Counted from the stretch's first letter, positions 29,297-39,190 are shown. The stretch: DNA of 64,000 nt from Branchipolynoe longqiensis (GCA_030323885.1 CM059198.1:79367911-79431910); one strand, 5' to 3'. Program-made: numbers and translations. The notes: a model not told the origin generated them from the letters alone.

Positions 29297-32074
29297 CTAG
29301 TCATCGCTCACCTTCCCGCCACTTGTCATCTGAACATCCCCGTCTACATCAAGGGGGGCACTCGCCGCATGACTGAGCAGGGTCCGATGCGCCGTAGCAG
29401 CAGCAGACACCAAACTAGCCGGCAGCCCGTGCAGCCGCTCCTCAATGCTGAAGCCGGTTAAATCTAAGGATCTTAGTGATCCATCCCAGCTTCTGAAGTC
29501 CTGGCGGAAAGCGGCATGAAAGGTCATGTTTATATCGTTTATGACCTCAGCCTGCCGAGCCCTCTGCTTGCACGATGCCTCTAACTTGCGTTTGACAATC
29601 TTCTTGTCCTCGACCACACAGTCAAAGTCTGCACCGCGCCTACCCTCAGCCTGGCATACCAGAGTATCCTGAGTCTGCGCCACAACCGCGTCAAAGCCCT
29701 CAATGAAGGCCTTGACCAGGCCATTGACCGACTCAGTGATCTTCGACGTCACGTCCAAACGATTCGCCTCGCAGAGACGCTGAGTTATGCCGTCCAGCGC
29801 GAGTACAATACCGTGGTCGGCTACCGGGGGCATTGCCATCACCGGCCGCACGACCACAGGACTCGCAGCAGGACAGGCAACCACCGCAGCAGTCCCCACC
29901 GGCTCTATCACCTGACCCCCTGACACCGTCAGCTGAGAGGCGGATCCCGCAGCGGCCGTCACCCGACGCCGCGGAACCTGACCCAACGACACCGGCTGAG
30001 AAACCGATGCCACCTGGGTTGTCGCCGCCGGGGCCAGACCACGTGCCACCACCGCACTCAGCGTGTCGGGTGGCTGCACCGCTGCCAACTTCCGGCGCTT
30101 GCGACGCCGCCCTTTCCCACTCTCCTCCACTCCAGCCCCGGCTGCGACTGGCAACTCAGGCCAATCCCTCATGCCCTGAGCTGACGATGGAGGTGGCGGC
30201 GGTGGAGGTGGAGGTGGAGAGGCCGACCTGTCTGACCCCTGATTCCGCTCCAACGCGATAGCAGACCTACCATGGAGCGACACCAGAGACGAGGTACGCT
30301 TCCCTCTCCCCTTACCCCGGCCAGCCCTTGGTTGCCGCCCAGAGTTCGCTGCGCCACCTGCCGCGCCCGGCCGCAGTACCTCCCTCCTCACGAGCACCAC
30401 CCCACGACCTCTTCCCCGCCTCGCCGAAGATGCCCCGCGACCGGTTATAAACCGTTCGCGACGCAGCTCCGCCGACCCTCTGTCATAGAGGTGCAAGGCG
30501 ATCAACCTGTGCTGCCGTGGCAGCGCAAGCGTCTCCTTACCCAGGTAGAAGTCAGGGCGCTGCTTCATCGAGAAGGTCACTGCGCGCCGTGATTTGGAGT
30601 CAGGATTCCACTGAATCTCACTGAGCCCCGCCACCAGGTCGTCCATCATCCGACCGTGGCCCTCCATGAGGTGCGTGATCATCACACCGCGGCGCCTCGT
30701 TGCGAAGTATTGTCCCGTCGTTTTGAACGAAGGACACCCCTCACAACCCGTCACCGCGTTGAATGGACGCACACATCTCCATAGAGGCGCGGTGTGCAGA
30801 TGCTCCTCACAAATGTGACGAGCCAAATGCGACCACCGCAGGAACAGCTTAGGGAATCGCCTATTTCCGACTCGGTGCACCTCACAGAACAGGCAAGCCT
30901 GTCCCGGACGGAACACCCTTCGAACATAGCCGAGACACGCCAGTTCCTGTTTAGTGTAGCCCTCCCTCTCCGCTGGAAAAGATAGCGAGCGGAACAACAG
31001 GTTCACCCACTGGCTATACCACCTCAGCGGAGTGACAGGCTCACTCTCGGGCTCTGCCCAGCCTTCATCGTCGGAGACTTCATATTCCCCGTCTACATCA
31101 TAAGGCCGGACGATCTGCCTAAACCCCCTCTGCCACGTCGTATAGTCCCTCAGACTACGTGGCTCGTCGAACGGGTCGTGCCACAGCCGCGACAGGGACG
31201 ACTCCGTCAAGCCCGCCACGTTCCCAGAAAGGAACCGCGCAAGCTTAACGGGGCCACCCCTACGCGACCGGACGATCCAGTCGGACGACGGAAGCGGATC
31301 CTCGGCGATCTCATACCCGAGTTCTACCCCAAACCCACCGTTGCCTCGCCAACAGGTGATCATGGACGCTACTCGCCCAGTCGAAGTACCAGTCACTCCA
31401 CCTGACGCCGCAGGTTGTTCCGATGGAACAACCACGGCAGCAGAGGCGACCGACTCCGACGAGCATTCGCGAACCGACCCACCCGAGGCTGGAGTCACAA
31501 CGACGTCAAGGTCTATTGGTACGTCTCGCAGCGATCCATCGCTATTCCGATAGCGATAATCCTGCAAACCGTACAACACTTTAGGCGATGTTTCCGCCTT
31601 TTTAACTACAGGCTGAGAACCAGTGTCCCGCAGTATGGAAGCCTTTGCTTTCCGCACCGCAGTTCTCACCTGCGCCTCTGATAGGGCTACGGCACCTGTG
31701 GAAGGGGCAGGAGGCCTAAGCTGCTCACCACCCACAACCGGGGTAGATAACGCCGGGTCTACGTCCATCGCACCCCCAGAACCTCCCCCTGCTATCCGCC
31801 CGCTCTCATGAGGAGCCAGAACCAACTGCCCAGAGGCGCTAGTCCATACTACCCCAGAGCTCACGGGCGTATCCGCAAGAGGTCGGCCAGCAACCGCGGC
31901 TGGTGGCACCACCTGGCGTGAACCAGACAAACCACCGCTGAGAGACTGGGCCACCCCCCCATCAGCTGGGCTAAGGGCGAATGGATCCGTACGGGATGAA
32001 CACGCTGACCCGACTGTCATCGCCTGATCGGCCTGCCATGCTCGAAAGCGTGCCAGCTCGTCAGAGCTAACCAT
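29297..32074 (-). CDS. Gypsy-A accessory protein with two C2H2-like fingers, about 925 aa
   Basis: I start at ATG 32074 (MVSSDELARF); the frame is open ten codons further to a GTG. Residues below count from that outer codon. The N-terminal third is Gly/Ser/Pro-rich. A folded-looking block spans about 250-500 and has two zinc-finger-like motifs: C404/C407 with H426, H430 or H435, and C454/C457 with H478/H483. Then come an RG-rich basic stretch (about 555-580), a poly-proline run (about 645) and a charged helical C-terminus with a DVDGDVQM end. No signal peptide or membrane segment is visible. I do not recognise the family; a nucleic-acid-binding role is an inference from the fingers and RG stretch. 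The intact frame of 2.8 kb argues for recent selection. Confidence 0.65.
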   Translation of the reverse strand: MVSSDELARFRAWQADQAMTVGSACSSRTDPFALSPADGGVAQSLSGGLSGSRQVVPPAAVAGRPLADTPVSSGVVWTSASGQLVLAPHESGRIAGGGSGGAMDVDPALSTPVVGGEQLRPPAPSTGAVALSEAQVRTAVRKAKASILRDTGSQPVVKKAETSPKVLYGLQDYRYRNSDGSLRDVPIDLDVVVTPASGGSVRECSSESVASAAVVVPSEQPAASGGVTGTSTGRVASMITCWRGNGGFGVELGYEIAEDPLPSSDWIVRSRRGGPVKLARFLSGNVAGLTESSLSRLWHDPFDEPRSLRDYTTWQRGFRQIVRPYDVDGEYEVSDDEGWAEPESEPVTPLRWYSQWVNLLFRSLSFPAEREGYTKQELACLGYVRRVFRPGQACLFCEVHRVGNRRFPKLFLRWSHLARHICEEHLHTAPLWRCVRPFNAVTGCEGCPSFKTTGQYFATRRRGVMITHLMEGHGRMMDDLVAGLSEIQWNPDSKSRRAVTFSMKQRPDFYLGKETLALPRQHRLIALHLYDRGSAELRRERFITGRGASSARRGRGRGVVLVRREVLRPGAAGGAANSGRQPRAGRGKGRGKRTSSLVSLHGRSAIALERNQGSDRSASPPPPPPPPPPSSAQGMRDWPELPVAAGAGVEESGKGRRRKRRKLAAVQPPDTLSAVVARGLAPAATTQVASVSQPVSLGQVPRRRVTAAAGSASQLTVSGGQVIEPVGTAAVVACPAASPVVVRPVMAMPPVADHGIVLALDGITQRLCEANRLDVTSKITESVNGLVKAFIEGFDAVVAQTQDTLVCQAEGRRGADFDCVVEDKKIVKRKLEASCKQRARQAEVINDINMTFHAAFRQDFRSWDGSLRSLDLTGFSIEERLHGLPASLVSAAATAHRTLLSHAASAPLDVDGDVQMTSGGKVSDD

Positions 32075-32105
32075 CGTCCGATCAGCCACTACCCTAGAGG
32101 ACACG

Positions 32106-32414
32106 CTACGGCGTCAACAGCACCTCAGGAGAGCGCAGCGACAGGCCAGCAACCCCTAATGGAGAAACCAACCCGACATCCGCACCTCTCTGAGGATCTC
32201 TGGACACCGGCAACACGGGTGACAGCAGTGGGCTAGACAGCGATGGAGACATTGCTAAGGCAACTGTCCCACCGCCTATAGGTCTAATCGTGCCAACACA
32301 CGATAAATCCCCACTGTCGCTACCCTCAACCTCTGCAAAGAGATGATCGAGGGAAGTGTCAGCCTCGGCATCCCGTAAAGGGGAGCCGGGCAAAGCTAAC
32401 TCATCGTCGGCCAT
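32106..32414 (-). CDS. Small acidic ORF upstream of the Gypsy-A accessory ORF
   Basis: 102 codons from ATG (MADDELALPGSPLRDAEA) to a TAG. It is acidic at the N-terminus and Ser/Pro/Leu-rich later. Its stop overlaps the first open codons of the next ORF's frame, so the two could form one protein through a +1 shift or an indel, or be translated separately. No domain recognised. Confidence 0.4.
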   Translation of the reverse strand: MADDELALPGSPLRDAEADTSLDHLFAEVEGSDSGDLSCVGTIRPIGGGTVALAMSPSLSSPLLSPVLPVSRDPQRGADVGLVSPLGVAGLSLRSPEVLLTP

Positions 32415-33414
32415 GATAGAAACACGACGAACTGCAAAGGCAGCTCAGTCATGTCTCCCTCACCACCGACGATCGCCGCACACGCTGTATCCGGCCTGTG
32501 CGCCTAAACGCACACGTGGCCGGCCTTGCTATACTCTATGTACAAGTGACAACTAAACAACAATACAGAGTATGCGGAGATGAGAGAGAATGTTGAGGAA
32601 CAAAAACACCCACCTCGTCCGCCGGCAGCCGGTAGAGTGACTGGCTCCATGTGCTACCTCGCAGAACTGTCCAACCGGCGAACCAACCAGAGAGCGCTTA
32701 CCTCACTCGCGAAACACTAGGTTCGCCACCGGTACAACTAGCATGACCCACATAGGAACCAATCAAACCACCCGATGGTGGTATTCCCTGGCCCCCGCAG
32801 TACCGCTGACGTCACCGCACCACGTGGCCACGGAGAATCTCCAACCGCAGAATATACAGGTGACCTAGTTAGCTCTACCACATGGCCCGCCAGCCAACTA
32901 GTGCACAACACTGAGCCACCCCCGGCAACAGGTCCCCAACCCTCACGCAGTGCCCCAACAACAACAAACCGCACTGCGTAGGGTCAACAACCCCTCACCC
33001 GGTTACACGCACATGCTATAAGTGACCCAATTACGCCTACCTGAACAGTACAACCAGCTACGCACCCGTGCCCGCAGCACACATAAACACTCCCCATGGC
33101 ACCAGCAGCCAATACGCAGTACGCCCCGTCAACTAACCCATGCGTTAGACAAGAAATAGCAGATAATCAACTCACGGCTTAGGCAGAGGCATTACGCAGA
33201 ACAGTAGTAACTGCGCCCATTCATTGGCGCCCCCGGGTCCCCCGGTCTTTCACCACTACCCTCAAATAACTGTGTAGCAAAGTTTAACTGAACATATGTA
33301 CTGCGTTACTCGTTGTGTAACAGGGATTGAAGTACCTCATGTATCCCCAACCTCCGGTGACCAAACAACACCAGGGTGGAGTAGCCTAATACCCACTACT
33401 CCACCCCATACCAG
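32415..33414 (-). other. Gypsy-A spacer between integrase and accessory ORFs
   Basis: About 1 kb without a supported ORF on the element strand. It could contain a subgenomic promoter or splice acceptor for the accessory ORFs, but I see no decisive signal. Confidence 0.4.
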
Positions 33415-34536
33415 TTATCTGCGTCGTAATGCTAAACGCTCAGATCGCCGCACCGGCGGTGCATCCGAGCCCACATCAGACCCCTGTCTAACTGGTACAA
33501 AGTCGCTGTCGCTACCCGAGCTACTGCGCACAGAAACAACACTATCGACATCAGACACTGACCTAGAACGACGCTGACGTTTATTTTTCCGCTTATCAGG
33601 CCTATGCCCCCTAGGGCGCATAGCCTCCCCCGCAGTAACTGGAAGTCCAGGTACTTTCTTCTGACTAAGCGCATCTATAGTGCCAGCCTCCACCCTCGCA
33701 GATGCGGGCTCATCCCCTACATGTGCATCCAGCAAGGAGGATGGTCCAGCGTTTCTAGACATCTGCTTGGTGTAAAGCTTAAGACGTCTAATGTTAGATT
33801 TACGGTATTTACCATCCTTGCCCTTCATAATAACTGTGGTGTCAGAGACAACTTCTGTTATAATAAAGGGACCATCCCAGTTCTTTGCGAGTTTGACCCG
33901 AGCTAACGGCGCATGATACCGCACTACCCGATCTCCCACCTTGAACTGGCGCCACGCAGCAGGCCCGTAGTCAGATTTCTGACGAACCGCTGTCCGACCT
34001 AAAGCATCGCGAACTGCGCTATACACGTGGTGAAAGCAATGCTCCAACCATCTTACAAACACGATCTCACATGGCCGGTCTACTTGACGATTCACCATCC
34101 CAAACTGCAGATCATCTGCTAGTCGGAGCTCCTCCCCAACTAGTAACATGTTAGGAGTCACACCCGTAGGTGCGTGCTCCGTACAGTTATATGCGTGCGC
34201 CACAAACTTGACCTGTAAATCCCAATCATCCTGAAAGTCATTCACGGTACAAGCCAACGCAGATATAAGCGTCTTATTAAAACGCTCTACCATACCATCT
34301 GATTGTGGACTGTACGGGTTCGTACGCGTTTTCTTAACACCCAACAAGCGCAACATGGACTGAAACAGTGTGGACTCAAATTCCCGTCCCTGATCCGAAT
34401 GGATCCGCATTGGAGCACTGAATATCAAAACCCAGTTATCCACCAACGCCTGCACTGCAGTGGGTGCAGTGTGATCTTTTAAGGGGTACACTTGCACGTA
34501 CTTAGTGTAATAGTCCTGGACTACCATCATCACCAC
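33415..34536 (-). CDS. Gypsy-A integrase, partial at gap
   Basis: Starts inside the catalytic core because the gap at 34540 removes the upstream part. HSDQGREFES holds the second Asp and NPYSPQSDGMVERFNKTL the catalytic Glu of the DDE triad. A PTGVTPNMLLVGEE block and a GPY-like C-terminal fold (KNWDGPFIITEVVSD with IRRLKLY) follow. A long basic/serine-rich tail (KRKNKRQRRSRS) ends in RRSERLALRRR. No chromodomain is evident. It catalyses cDNA insertion. Confidence 0.85.
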   Translation of the reverse strand: MVMMVVQDYYTKYVQVYPLKDHTAPTAVQALVDNWVLIFSAPMRIHSDQGREFESTLFQSMLRLLGVKKTRTNPYSPQSDGMVERFNKTLISALACTVNDFQDDWDLQVKFVAHAYNCTEHAPTGVTPNMLLVGEELRLADDLQFGMVNRQVDRPCEIVFVRWLEHCFHHVYSAVRDALGRTAVRQKSDYGPAAWRQFKVGDRVVRYHAPLARVKLAKNWDGPFIITEVVSDTTVIMKGKDGKYRKSNIRRLKLYTKQMSRNAGPSSLLDAHVGDEPASARVEAGTIDALSQKKVPGLPVTAGEAMRPRGHRPDKRKNKRQRRSRSVSDVDSVVSVRSSSGSDSDFVPVRQGSDVGSDAPPVRRSERLALRRR

Positions 34537-34539
34537 ATT

Positions 34540-35039
34540 NNNNNNNNNNNNNNNNNNNNNNNNNNNNNNNNNNNNNNNNNNNNNNNNNNNNNNNNNNNNN
34601 NNNNNNNNNNNNNNNNNNNNNNNNNNNNNNNNNNNNNNNNNNNNNNNNNNNNNNNNNNNNNNNNNNNNNNNNNNNNNNNNNNNNNNNNNNNNNNNNNNNN
34701 NNNNNNNNNNNNNNNNNNNNNNNNNNNNNNNNNNNNNNNNNNNNNNNNNNNNNNNNNNNNNNNNNNNNNNNNNNNNNNNNNNNNNNNNNNNNNNNNNNNN
34801 NNNNNNNNNNNNNNNNNNNNNNNNNNNNNNNNNNNNNNNNNNNNNNNNNNNNNNNNNNNNNNNNNNNNNNNNNNNNNNNNNNNNNNNNNNNNNNNNNNNN
34901 NNNNNNNNNNNNNNNNNNNNNNNNNNNNNNNNNNNNNNNNNNNNNNNNNNNNNNNNNNNNNNNNNNNNNNNNNNNNNNNNNNNNNNNNNNNNNNNNNNNN
35001 NNNNNNNNNNNNNNNNNNNNNNNNNNNNNNNNNNNNNNN
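34540..35039. other. Assembly gap, 500 N
   Basis: Separates Gypsy-A from the LEM-LINE. Whether one is inserted in the other cannot be judged. Confidence 1.
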
Positions 35040-35651
35040 GATTGATGTGCTTGCCCTGTAGGTAGGCGAGCCATCGTTGAGGATAGAATGGGATGTTGAG
35101 TCGAGGATCTCTGCTAGGAGGACACAGCCTCGAGGGGAATCGATGTTGTTGCGTCCCCAGGAGGAGTGGTTGGTGTTAAAGTCTCCTATGACAACCTGGT
35201 GATCTGTGCCATTGCCGAGGGCCCGGAAGATGTGGTTTAGAGTATAAGTAGTGTTGACAGGGTTGTAAATGTTGTATACATCCATGACGGAGTGTGCTAG
35301 GTGGAGACGTATGCGAAGGGTGTCAGCATGAGGGTTGAATCTGTTGGGTGGGATCTTGGTGGAGTGGATGTGGTTGTTTACGAATGTGGTGGTTCCTCTT
35401 GAGGGTCTGCCTGCTGCTGCGCGTCTTACTGCGGGGATGTGGTATGTGGTGTAGCCTTTGATATGGGGTGGATCGATGAGGAAGGTTTCTTGGAGAAGTG
35501 CGACGTCAATTTTCTCTCTTTTTAAGGTGTTGCCAAGAAGAGCCATCTTGGATTTCAGTCTGGCACAGTTCCAGGAGAGAATGGTTAAAGATTTGTTAGT
35601 GGAACGGGGATGGGAGTGCGGGCTGGTGGGGGCATTATTGTGTACCTCCAT
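35040..35651 (-). CDS. LEM-LINE ORF2, APE-type endonuclease domain (partial)
   Basis: From ATG 35651. LTILSWNCARLKSK (metal-binding Asn), ALLQETFL (catalytic Glu), MDVYNIYNP and VVIGDFNTNHSSWG are the ordered APE motifs of Jockey/I-type LINEs. The ORF runs into the gap at 35039 before the final SDH motif. The enzyme would nick target DNA to prime reverse transcription. The frame is undamaged in the visible part. Confidence 0.85.
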
Positions 35652-35906
35652 TTTGAGCTGTCAGGGCGGCACAAAAAGAAGCTGGCAGGTCTCTTGGGAC
35701 ATGCGGAAGGAGATGCTGGATGTTGGAGTCGACTTGGAGCCAGTTAATTAAGCCGAAGGGTAGGGCCTCAACTGAGATACTGGGTGTTATTCTGGAAAGT
35801 GATGTATTAAGAATGTGGAGGAATATAGGGGTGGGATTTGGGTCGGAGGCAGGGGGGTCGCTTGGTGTGGAGGGGAAGGTGGTTTGGGTGAAGGAGTCAG
35901 CAGTGG

Positions 35907-37547
35907 CTACAGTTTGAGTGGAGATGGATCTGGTCTGTGGGTGGGAGGAGTAGGGGTGGGAGATCTTGGGTTTGGGGGCGGTGAGGTTGAGGGAGAGGAG
36001 TGAGGGGGTAGAGGGGCAGGGCTGGGGTGGAGGGACAATGTGTTGGTGGTGGTGAGGGGTGGGTAGGAGGAGGCAGAGGGAGAAGGAGGGGCAGTGGAAG
36101 GGAGGGCATCAGGTTGGACAGGCAGGGCAGCAGTAGGGGGGGCCTCAGGTTGGGTGGGGGGAGTGGGGCAGGCAGGAGGGGGAAGTAGGGGTGGGTTTAG
36201 CCGCTTCCACAGCTGGATGCGCACTGGGCAGTCTGTACTCTTGGCTTTGTGATTACCTTTGCAGGCAGAGCACCTGACGGGTGCCTCACAGTTAGCGGCA
36301 ATGTGCCCCGGAGCGGCACATCGTGCGCAGACAGCGGCACTGGCTTTGCATTCGTGCCTGTAATGGCCGTATTGTTGGCAGGTGGTGCAAAAGGTTGGTC
36401 TGAGGTGAGGAGTGGCGATTCGTAGGAGACCGTAGGCTCCACAGTCAAGCCGGCAAGTGGTGTCTATTGGATGGTCAGTGAAGACATTGGCACAGTAAGT
36501 GGCAATGTCTCCCTTCTTTATCCGAGAGGCGCTGACAATGGAATGCCGTCCGATCAGGTCGGCGGGGTTTATGCGTGGGTGGAGGCCAGAGATGACATAG
36601 TGGTGCGTCTTGGCTGATCCACGCATCTCCGTAAAAGTTGTTGAGGCTCGGAGTCTGTCGAGGGAAAACTGTGTCTTGGCACCAATGATGAGGTGGTCAG
36701 GGTATTTATCAAGGGAGAGAGGGGTAGTGCCTTGGGTGCGATCGAACTTGTCGAGTTCCTTCAGCGTGTCTTCTAACTTGCCATTGAAGAGGAAGAGGGC
36801 AAGGAACCTCTTGGGGCGGCGGCTATCACCGTGGTACTCGGTTTGTGGAGGTGTAGCGGTTGTGGGCGTCTTGCGTTTGTTCTTTCGAATTACCTTGGAC
36901 CAAGAGTCAGCCTTGGTGGGGTATTTGGAGTGGGGGGCTGGTTGGGCTGCGGCTACTGGGCGTGTGTCAACGGACTCATCGTCGCTGGACTTGGGGTCCT
37001 TGTCGGTTTCGGTGAGCGTGGGCACACGGGGTGGGGAGACTGACCTGTTGGTGATGGTGTTGTTGTTCTTGTGCGTGGAAAAGGAGGTGATTGTGGTGGT
37101 GGGGAGGCTGGACGAAGAGGTGATGGCAACTGGGTGTGGAGTGTGATTGACGATGTTCCGAGGTGGTGTGGGAGGGCCTCGCGGAATGGGATTGGCAGCA
37201 GGTGGCGCGCCGCTGGGTCCAATGGTTGGTGGAGTGGCACAGCTGGAGTAGGTGTGGTCCGTCGTAGGAGTGGTGGGGAGAGTGGTATCATCTTGGTCAC
37301 TGAACACCGGCTTTATCAGTGGTGCTGGTGGCACGGCGGGCAGCAGTGGTTCTGGTTCGGGTATAGGTGTTGGTGAATCGACCTGCACCGCCTCGCTGTG
37401 CACACGTTCCTCCAGTATGCGCCACAGCTTCTTCTCGTAGACCCGGCGTGTCGACTCTAAGATGGGTCCAGGGTTGATTCCATGGTCCTTCAACTGAGCT
37501 CTGAGGTCATCGTCCGACAGAGCCGAAACTTCATATGCTCCACACAC
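35907..37547 (-). CDS. LEM-LINE ORF1: LEM-like domain plus three CCHC knuckles, 546 aa
   Basis: Residues about 8-47 match the LEM fold signature of LAP2/emerin/MAN1 proteins: DDDLRAQLKDHGINPGPI followed by TRRVYEKKLWRIL. Known LEM domains bind BAF (barrier-to-autointegration factor) at chromatin and the nuclear envelope. Residues 50-235 are Pro/Ser/Thr-rich. A globular, possibly RRM-like block follows (about 245-380), then CCHC knuckles at 387-400, 407-420 and a shorter one at 426-440, and a proline-rich tail. Knuckles and position identify it as a LINE nucleic-acid-binding ORF1. The LEM assignment is by motif only, and I am not aware of it as a standard ORF1 module. No frame break is seen. 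Confidence 0.8.
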   Translation of the reverse strand: MCGAYEVSALSDDDLRAQLKDHGINPGPILESTRRVYEKKLWRILEERVHSEAVQVDSPTPIPEPEPLLPAVPPAPLIKPVFSDQDDTTLPTTPTTDHTYSSCATPPTIGPSGAPPAANPIPRGPPTPPRNIVNHTPHPVAITSSSSLPTTTITSFSTHKNNNTITNRSVSPPRVPTLTETDKDPKSSDDESVDTRPVAAAQPAPHSKYPTKADSWSKVIRKNKRKTPTTATPPQTEYHGDSRRPKRFLALFLFNGKLEDTLKELDKFDRTQGTTPLSLDKYPDHLIIGAKTQFSLDRLRASTTFTEMRGSAKTHHYVISGLHPRINPADLIGRHSIVSASRIKKGDIATYCANVFTDHPIDTTCRLDCGAYGLLRIATPHLRPTFCTTCQQYGHYRHECKASAAVCARCAAPGHIAANCEAPVRCSACKGNHKAKSTDCPVRIQLWKRLNPPLLPPPACPTPPTQPEAPPTAALPVQPDALPSTAPPSPSASSYPPLTTTNTLSLHPSPAPLPPHSSPSTSPPPNPRSPTPTPPTHRPDPSPLKL

Positions 37548-37613
37548 ATGAGTTTGTTAGTGGTGTAATTTAACCACCAAGCCTAACCATGGTTCAAGCT
37601 AAGTCTCAGCTAG

Positions 37614-38030
37614 TCGACAAACATGGCCGGAGTACCGGCGTCGGCATCTTGCTTAAAAGTCTATGATAAAATAAACTGCTGAAATCCAGCGTCGAATAAA
37701 AATCGACACTCACAAACATATTAAAACTAGAAACATGCGTGTATTATGAAATTCCTGCAGTGCTCAGAATATCGTGGCTTCAGTAAAGTATTTGACATCG
37801 ACAAACATGGCCGCCTTCCCGCCGTCCTCCATCTTGCTTACACCCGTAATAAAATAATTCGCCGAAATTCGGCGTCGATTACATATCGACACACACGAAT
37901 ATTAAAATTAGAACAATACTGTAGCCTTTACTGTTACTAGGGTATCAATACGGCCTCAGTAACTACTTAAAAATCGACAAACATGGCCGCCTTCCACCGG
38001 CTATGCCTCTCTCCGCCATCTTGGTCTGGA
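37614..38030 (-). promoter_or_regulatory. Tandem about 180-bp units upstream of LEM-LINE ORF1
   Basis: Units begin (plus strand) TCGACAAACATGGCCG at 37614, 37798 and 37974. Each contains, on the element strand, a CAAGATG core (37643-37652, 37828-37837, 38013-38024). The last, CCAAGATGGCGG, matches the YY1 site known in the human L1 promoter. Tandem 5' monomers that act as promoters are known from mouse L1; the same role here is inferred. Confidence 0.55.
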
Positions 38031-38820
38031 TGTATTATAGCAAATCGACACACATTAAATAATAAAATAAATAAGTAATAAAATGTTCTTAGCTCACGAC
38101 ACAGTCATTTGTTTGTAGGCTATCTTCTCCTTGTTAGTTCCAGAGAAAGGCAAAGACCACAGGTAGCAAGTAGACTGTGTCTCCCTCCTCCAAGTAAAAA
38201 TAGGTGTGTAGTGTGCCAAGCAAACAGCAGAAGTCATATGTATATATATATATGGGTTCTTCTTTGCTGCTGGTCCTAATTGGTTGGTCCTCACATTGTA
38301 ACTGTTTTCGTCTAAATTAATTCTCCTTTTCATACCAAATGAAGAAAATTCCTTTTATTATACCCCAAAGAAGCAATGACAGCAATCCAGTGAGAAAAAA
38401 ATGTTTGGTTTATTTTTTATTGCAAAAATAGATTCATTTGTCACGCAAATATGACAGCTAAAAATGGGAATGGTGAAACGGTACTACTTGTGTTGGAAAC
38501 TACTTCATTGTAGACCAAAATATTCAAACATAGCTAGTTTATTTGCAAAGTTGTAACATGCAAAAATGTCAGAAAACTAATTTTAGGACTGTTGAGTGTC
38601 TGTGTGTAAAACAACGATCCTTGAAAGTGAGCATAACGCGTGTTTCATGAGATGTCACGTCATGAAACATGCGTTCACCTTCAATTTTCACAATATCCAA
38701 CCATGCAAGCCAGGAAAAACCTTGCTGCTTTAAATAGGATAGCATCATAGATGCCTAGTTCTGAACACAAAAGTTATAATATTATTTCCTAAAATGCATT
38801 AAAAGTGAAATAAAAACTTT
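38031..38820. other. AT-rich sequence with one transposon-like end
   Basis: No gene. GGGTTCTTCTTTGCTGCTGG at 38255-38274 is an inverted copy of 40575-40594, so the 2.3 kb between them could be one repeat unit. 38626-38680 has the first GTCAC/GAAACATGCGT motif pair. Confidence 0.4.
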
Positions 38821-39190
38821 GTGTCACGGGTGTAACACGCGTAATGGCGAAAATTTATTTTGCGATACAAAATCCAACAATGGATCAAATCTCTTCTCGC
38901 CATGATTTTCAAATATATTGTGGGCATCTATACACCTACTGATGATGTGGTGTCAAGTCATAAACAGGATGTTGCGCTATGATGCTATTAGTGTGGGGTG
39001 TCACACATCGATGAAGATGAAACACGCGTAACGGCGAAAATTATTTCGCGATACAAAATCCAATAATGGATCAAATCACTTCTCACCATGATTTTCAAAT
39101 ATACCTTGGGCATCTACACACCTACTGATGATGTGGTGTCAAGTTATAAACAGGATGTTGCGCGATGATGCTATCACCCGTTCACCTGTT
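38821..39190. repeat. Tandem duplication of about 175 bp
   Basis: Both copies carry an ACGCGTAA...GGCGAAAATT segment, TGCGATACAAAATCCAA or a variant, ATGATTTTCAAATATA and ACCTACTGATGATGTGGTGT, starting near 38832 and 39015. Confidence 0.8.

Larger units (their letters stand above)
27329..34539 (-). mobile_element. Gypsy-A: 3' portion of a Ty3/Gypsy LTR retrotransposon with extra ORFs after integrase
   Basis: On the minus strand the order is integrase (34536-33415), about 1 kb without an ORF, two accessory ORFs (32414-32106 and 32074-29297), a 1.6-kb noncoding stretch, a polypurine tract, and a 334-bp LTR. The 5' LTR, gag, protease and RT would lie inside or beyond the gap at 34540. The two accessory frames occupy the position of env but show no signal peptide or membrane segment. 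Confidence 0.75.
35040..38030 (-). mobile_element. LEM-LINE: non-LTR retrotransposon, 5' half
   Basis: Minus strand: tandem 5' units (38030-37614), ORF1 (37547-35907), 256-bp spacer, then ORF2 endonuclease (35651 to the gap). Two-ORF layout with CCHC knuckles in ORF1 and an APE endonuclease first in ORF2 is that of Jockey/I-group LINEs. RT lies beyond the gap. Confidence 0.8.

Noticed and set aside
29833..30261. Plus-strand Pro-rich ORF antisense to the Gypsy-A accessory ORF
   Set aside because: Composition mirror of the minus-strand coding frame.
29297..32104. Gypsy-A accessory ORF as gag
   Set aside because: It lies downstream of integrase and next to the 3' LTR/PPT; gag precedes pol in Gypsy elements.
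35458..37440. Several plus-strand ORFs of 60-178 codons
   Set aside because: Antisense to LEM-LINE ORF1/ORF2, which have clear domains.
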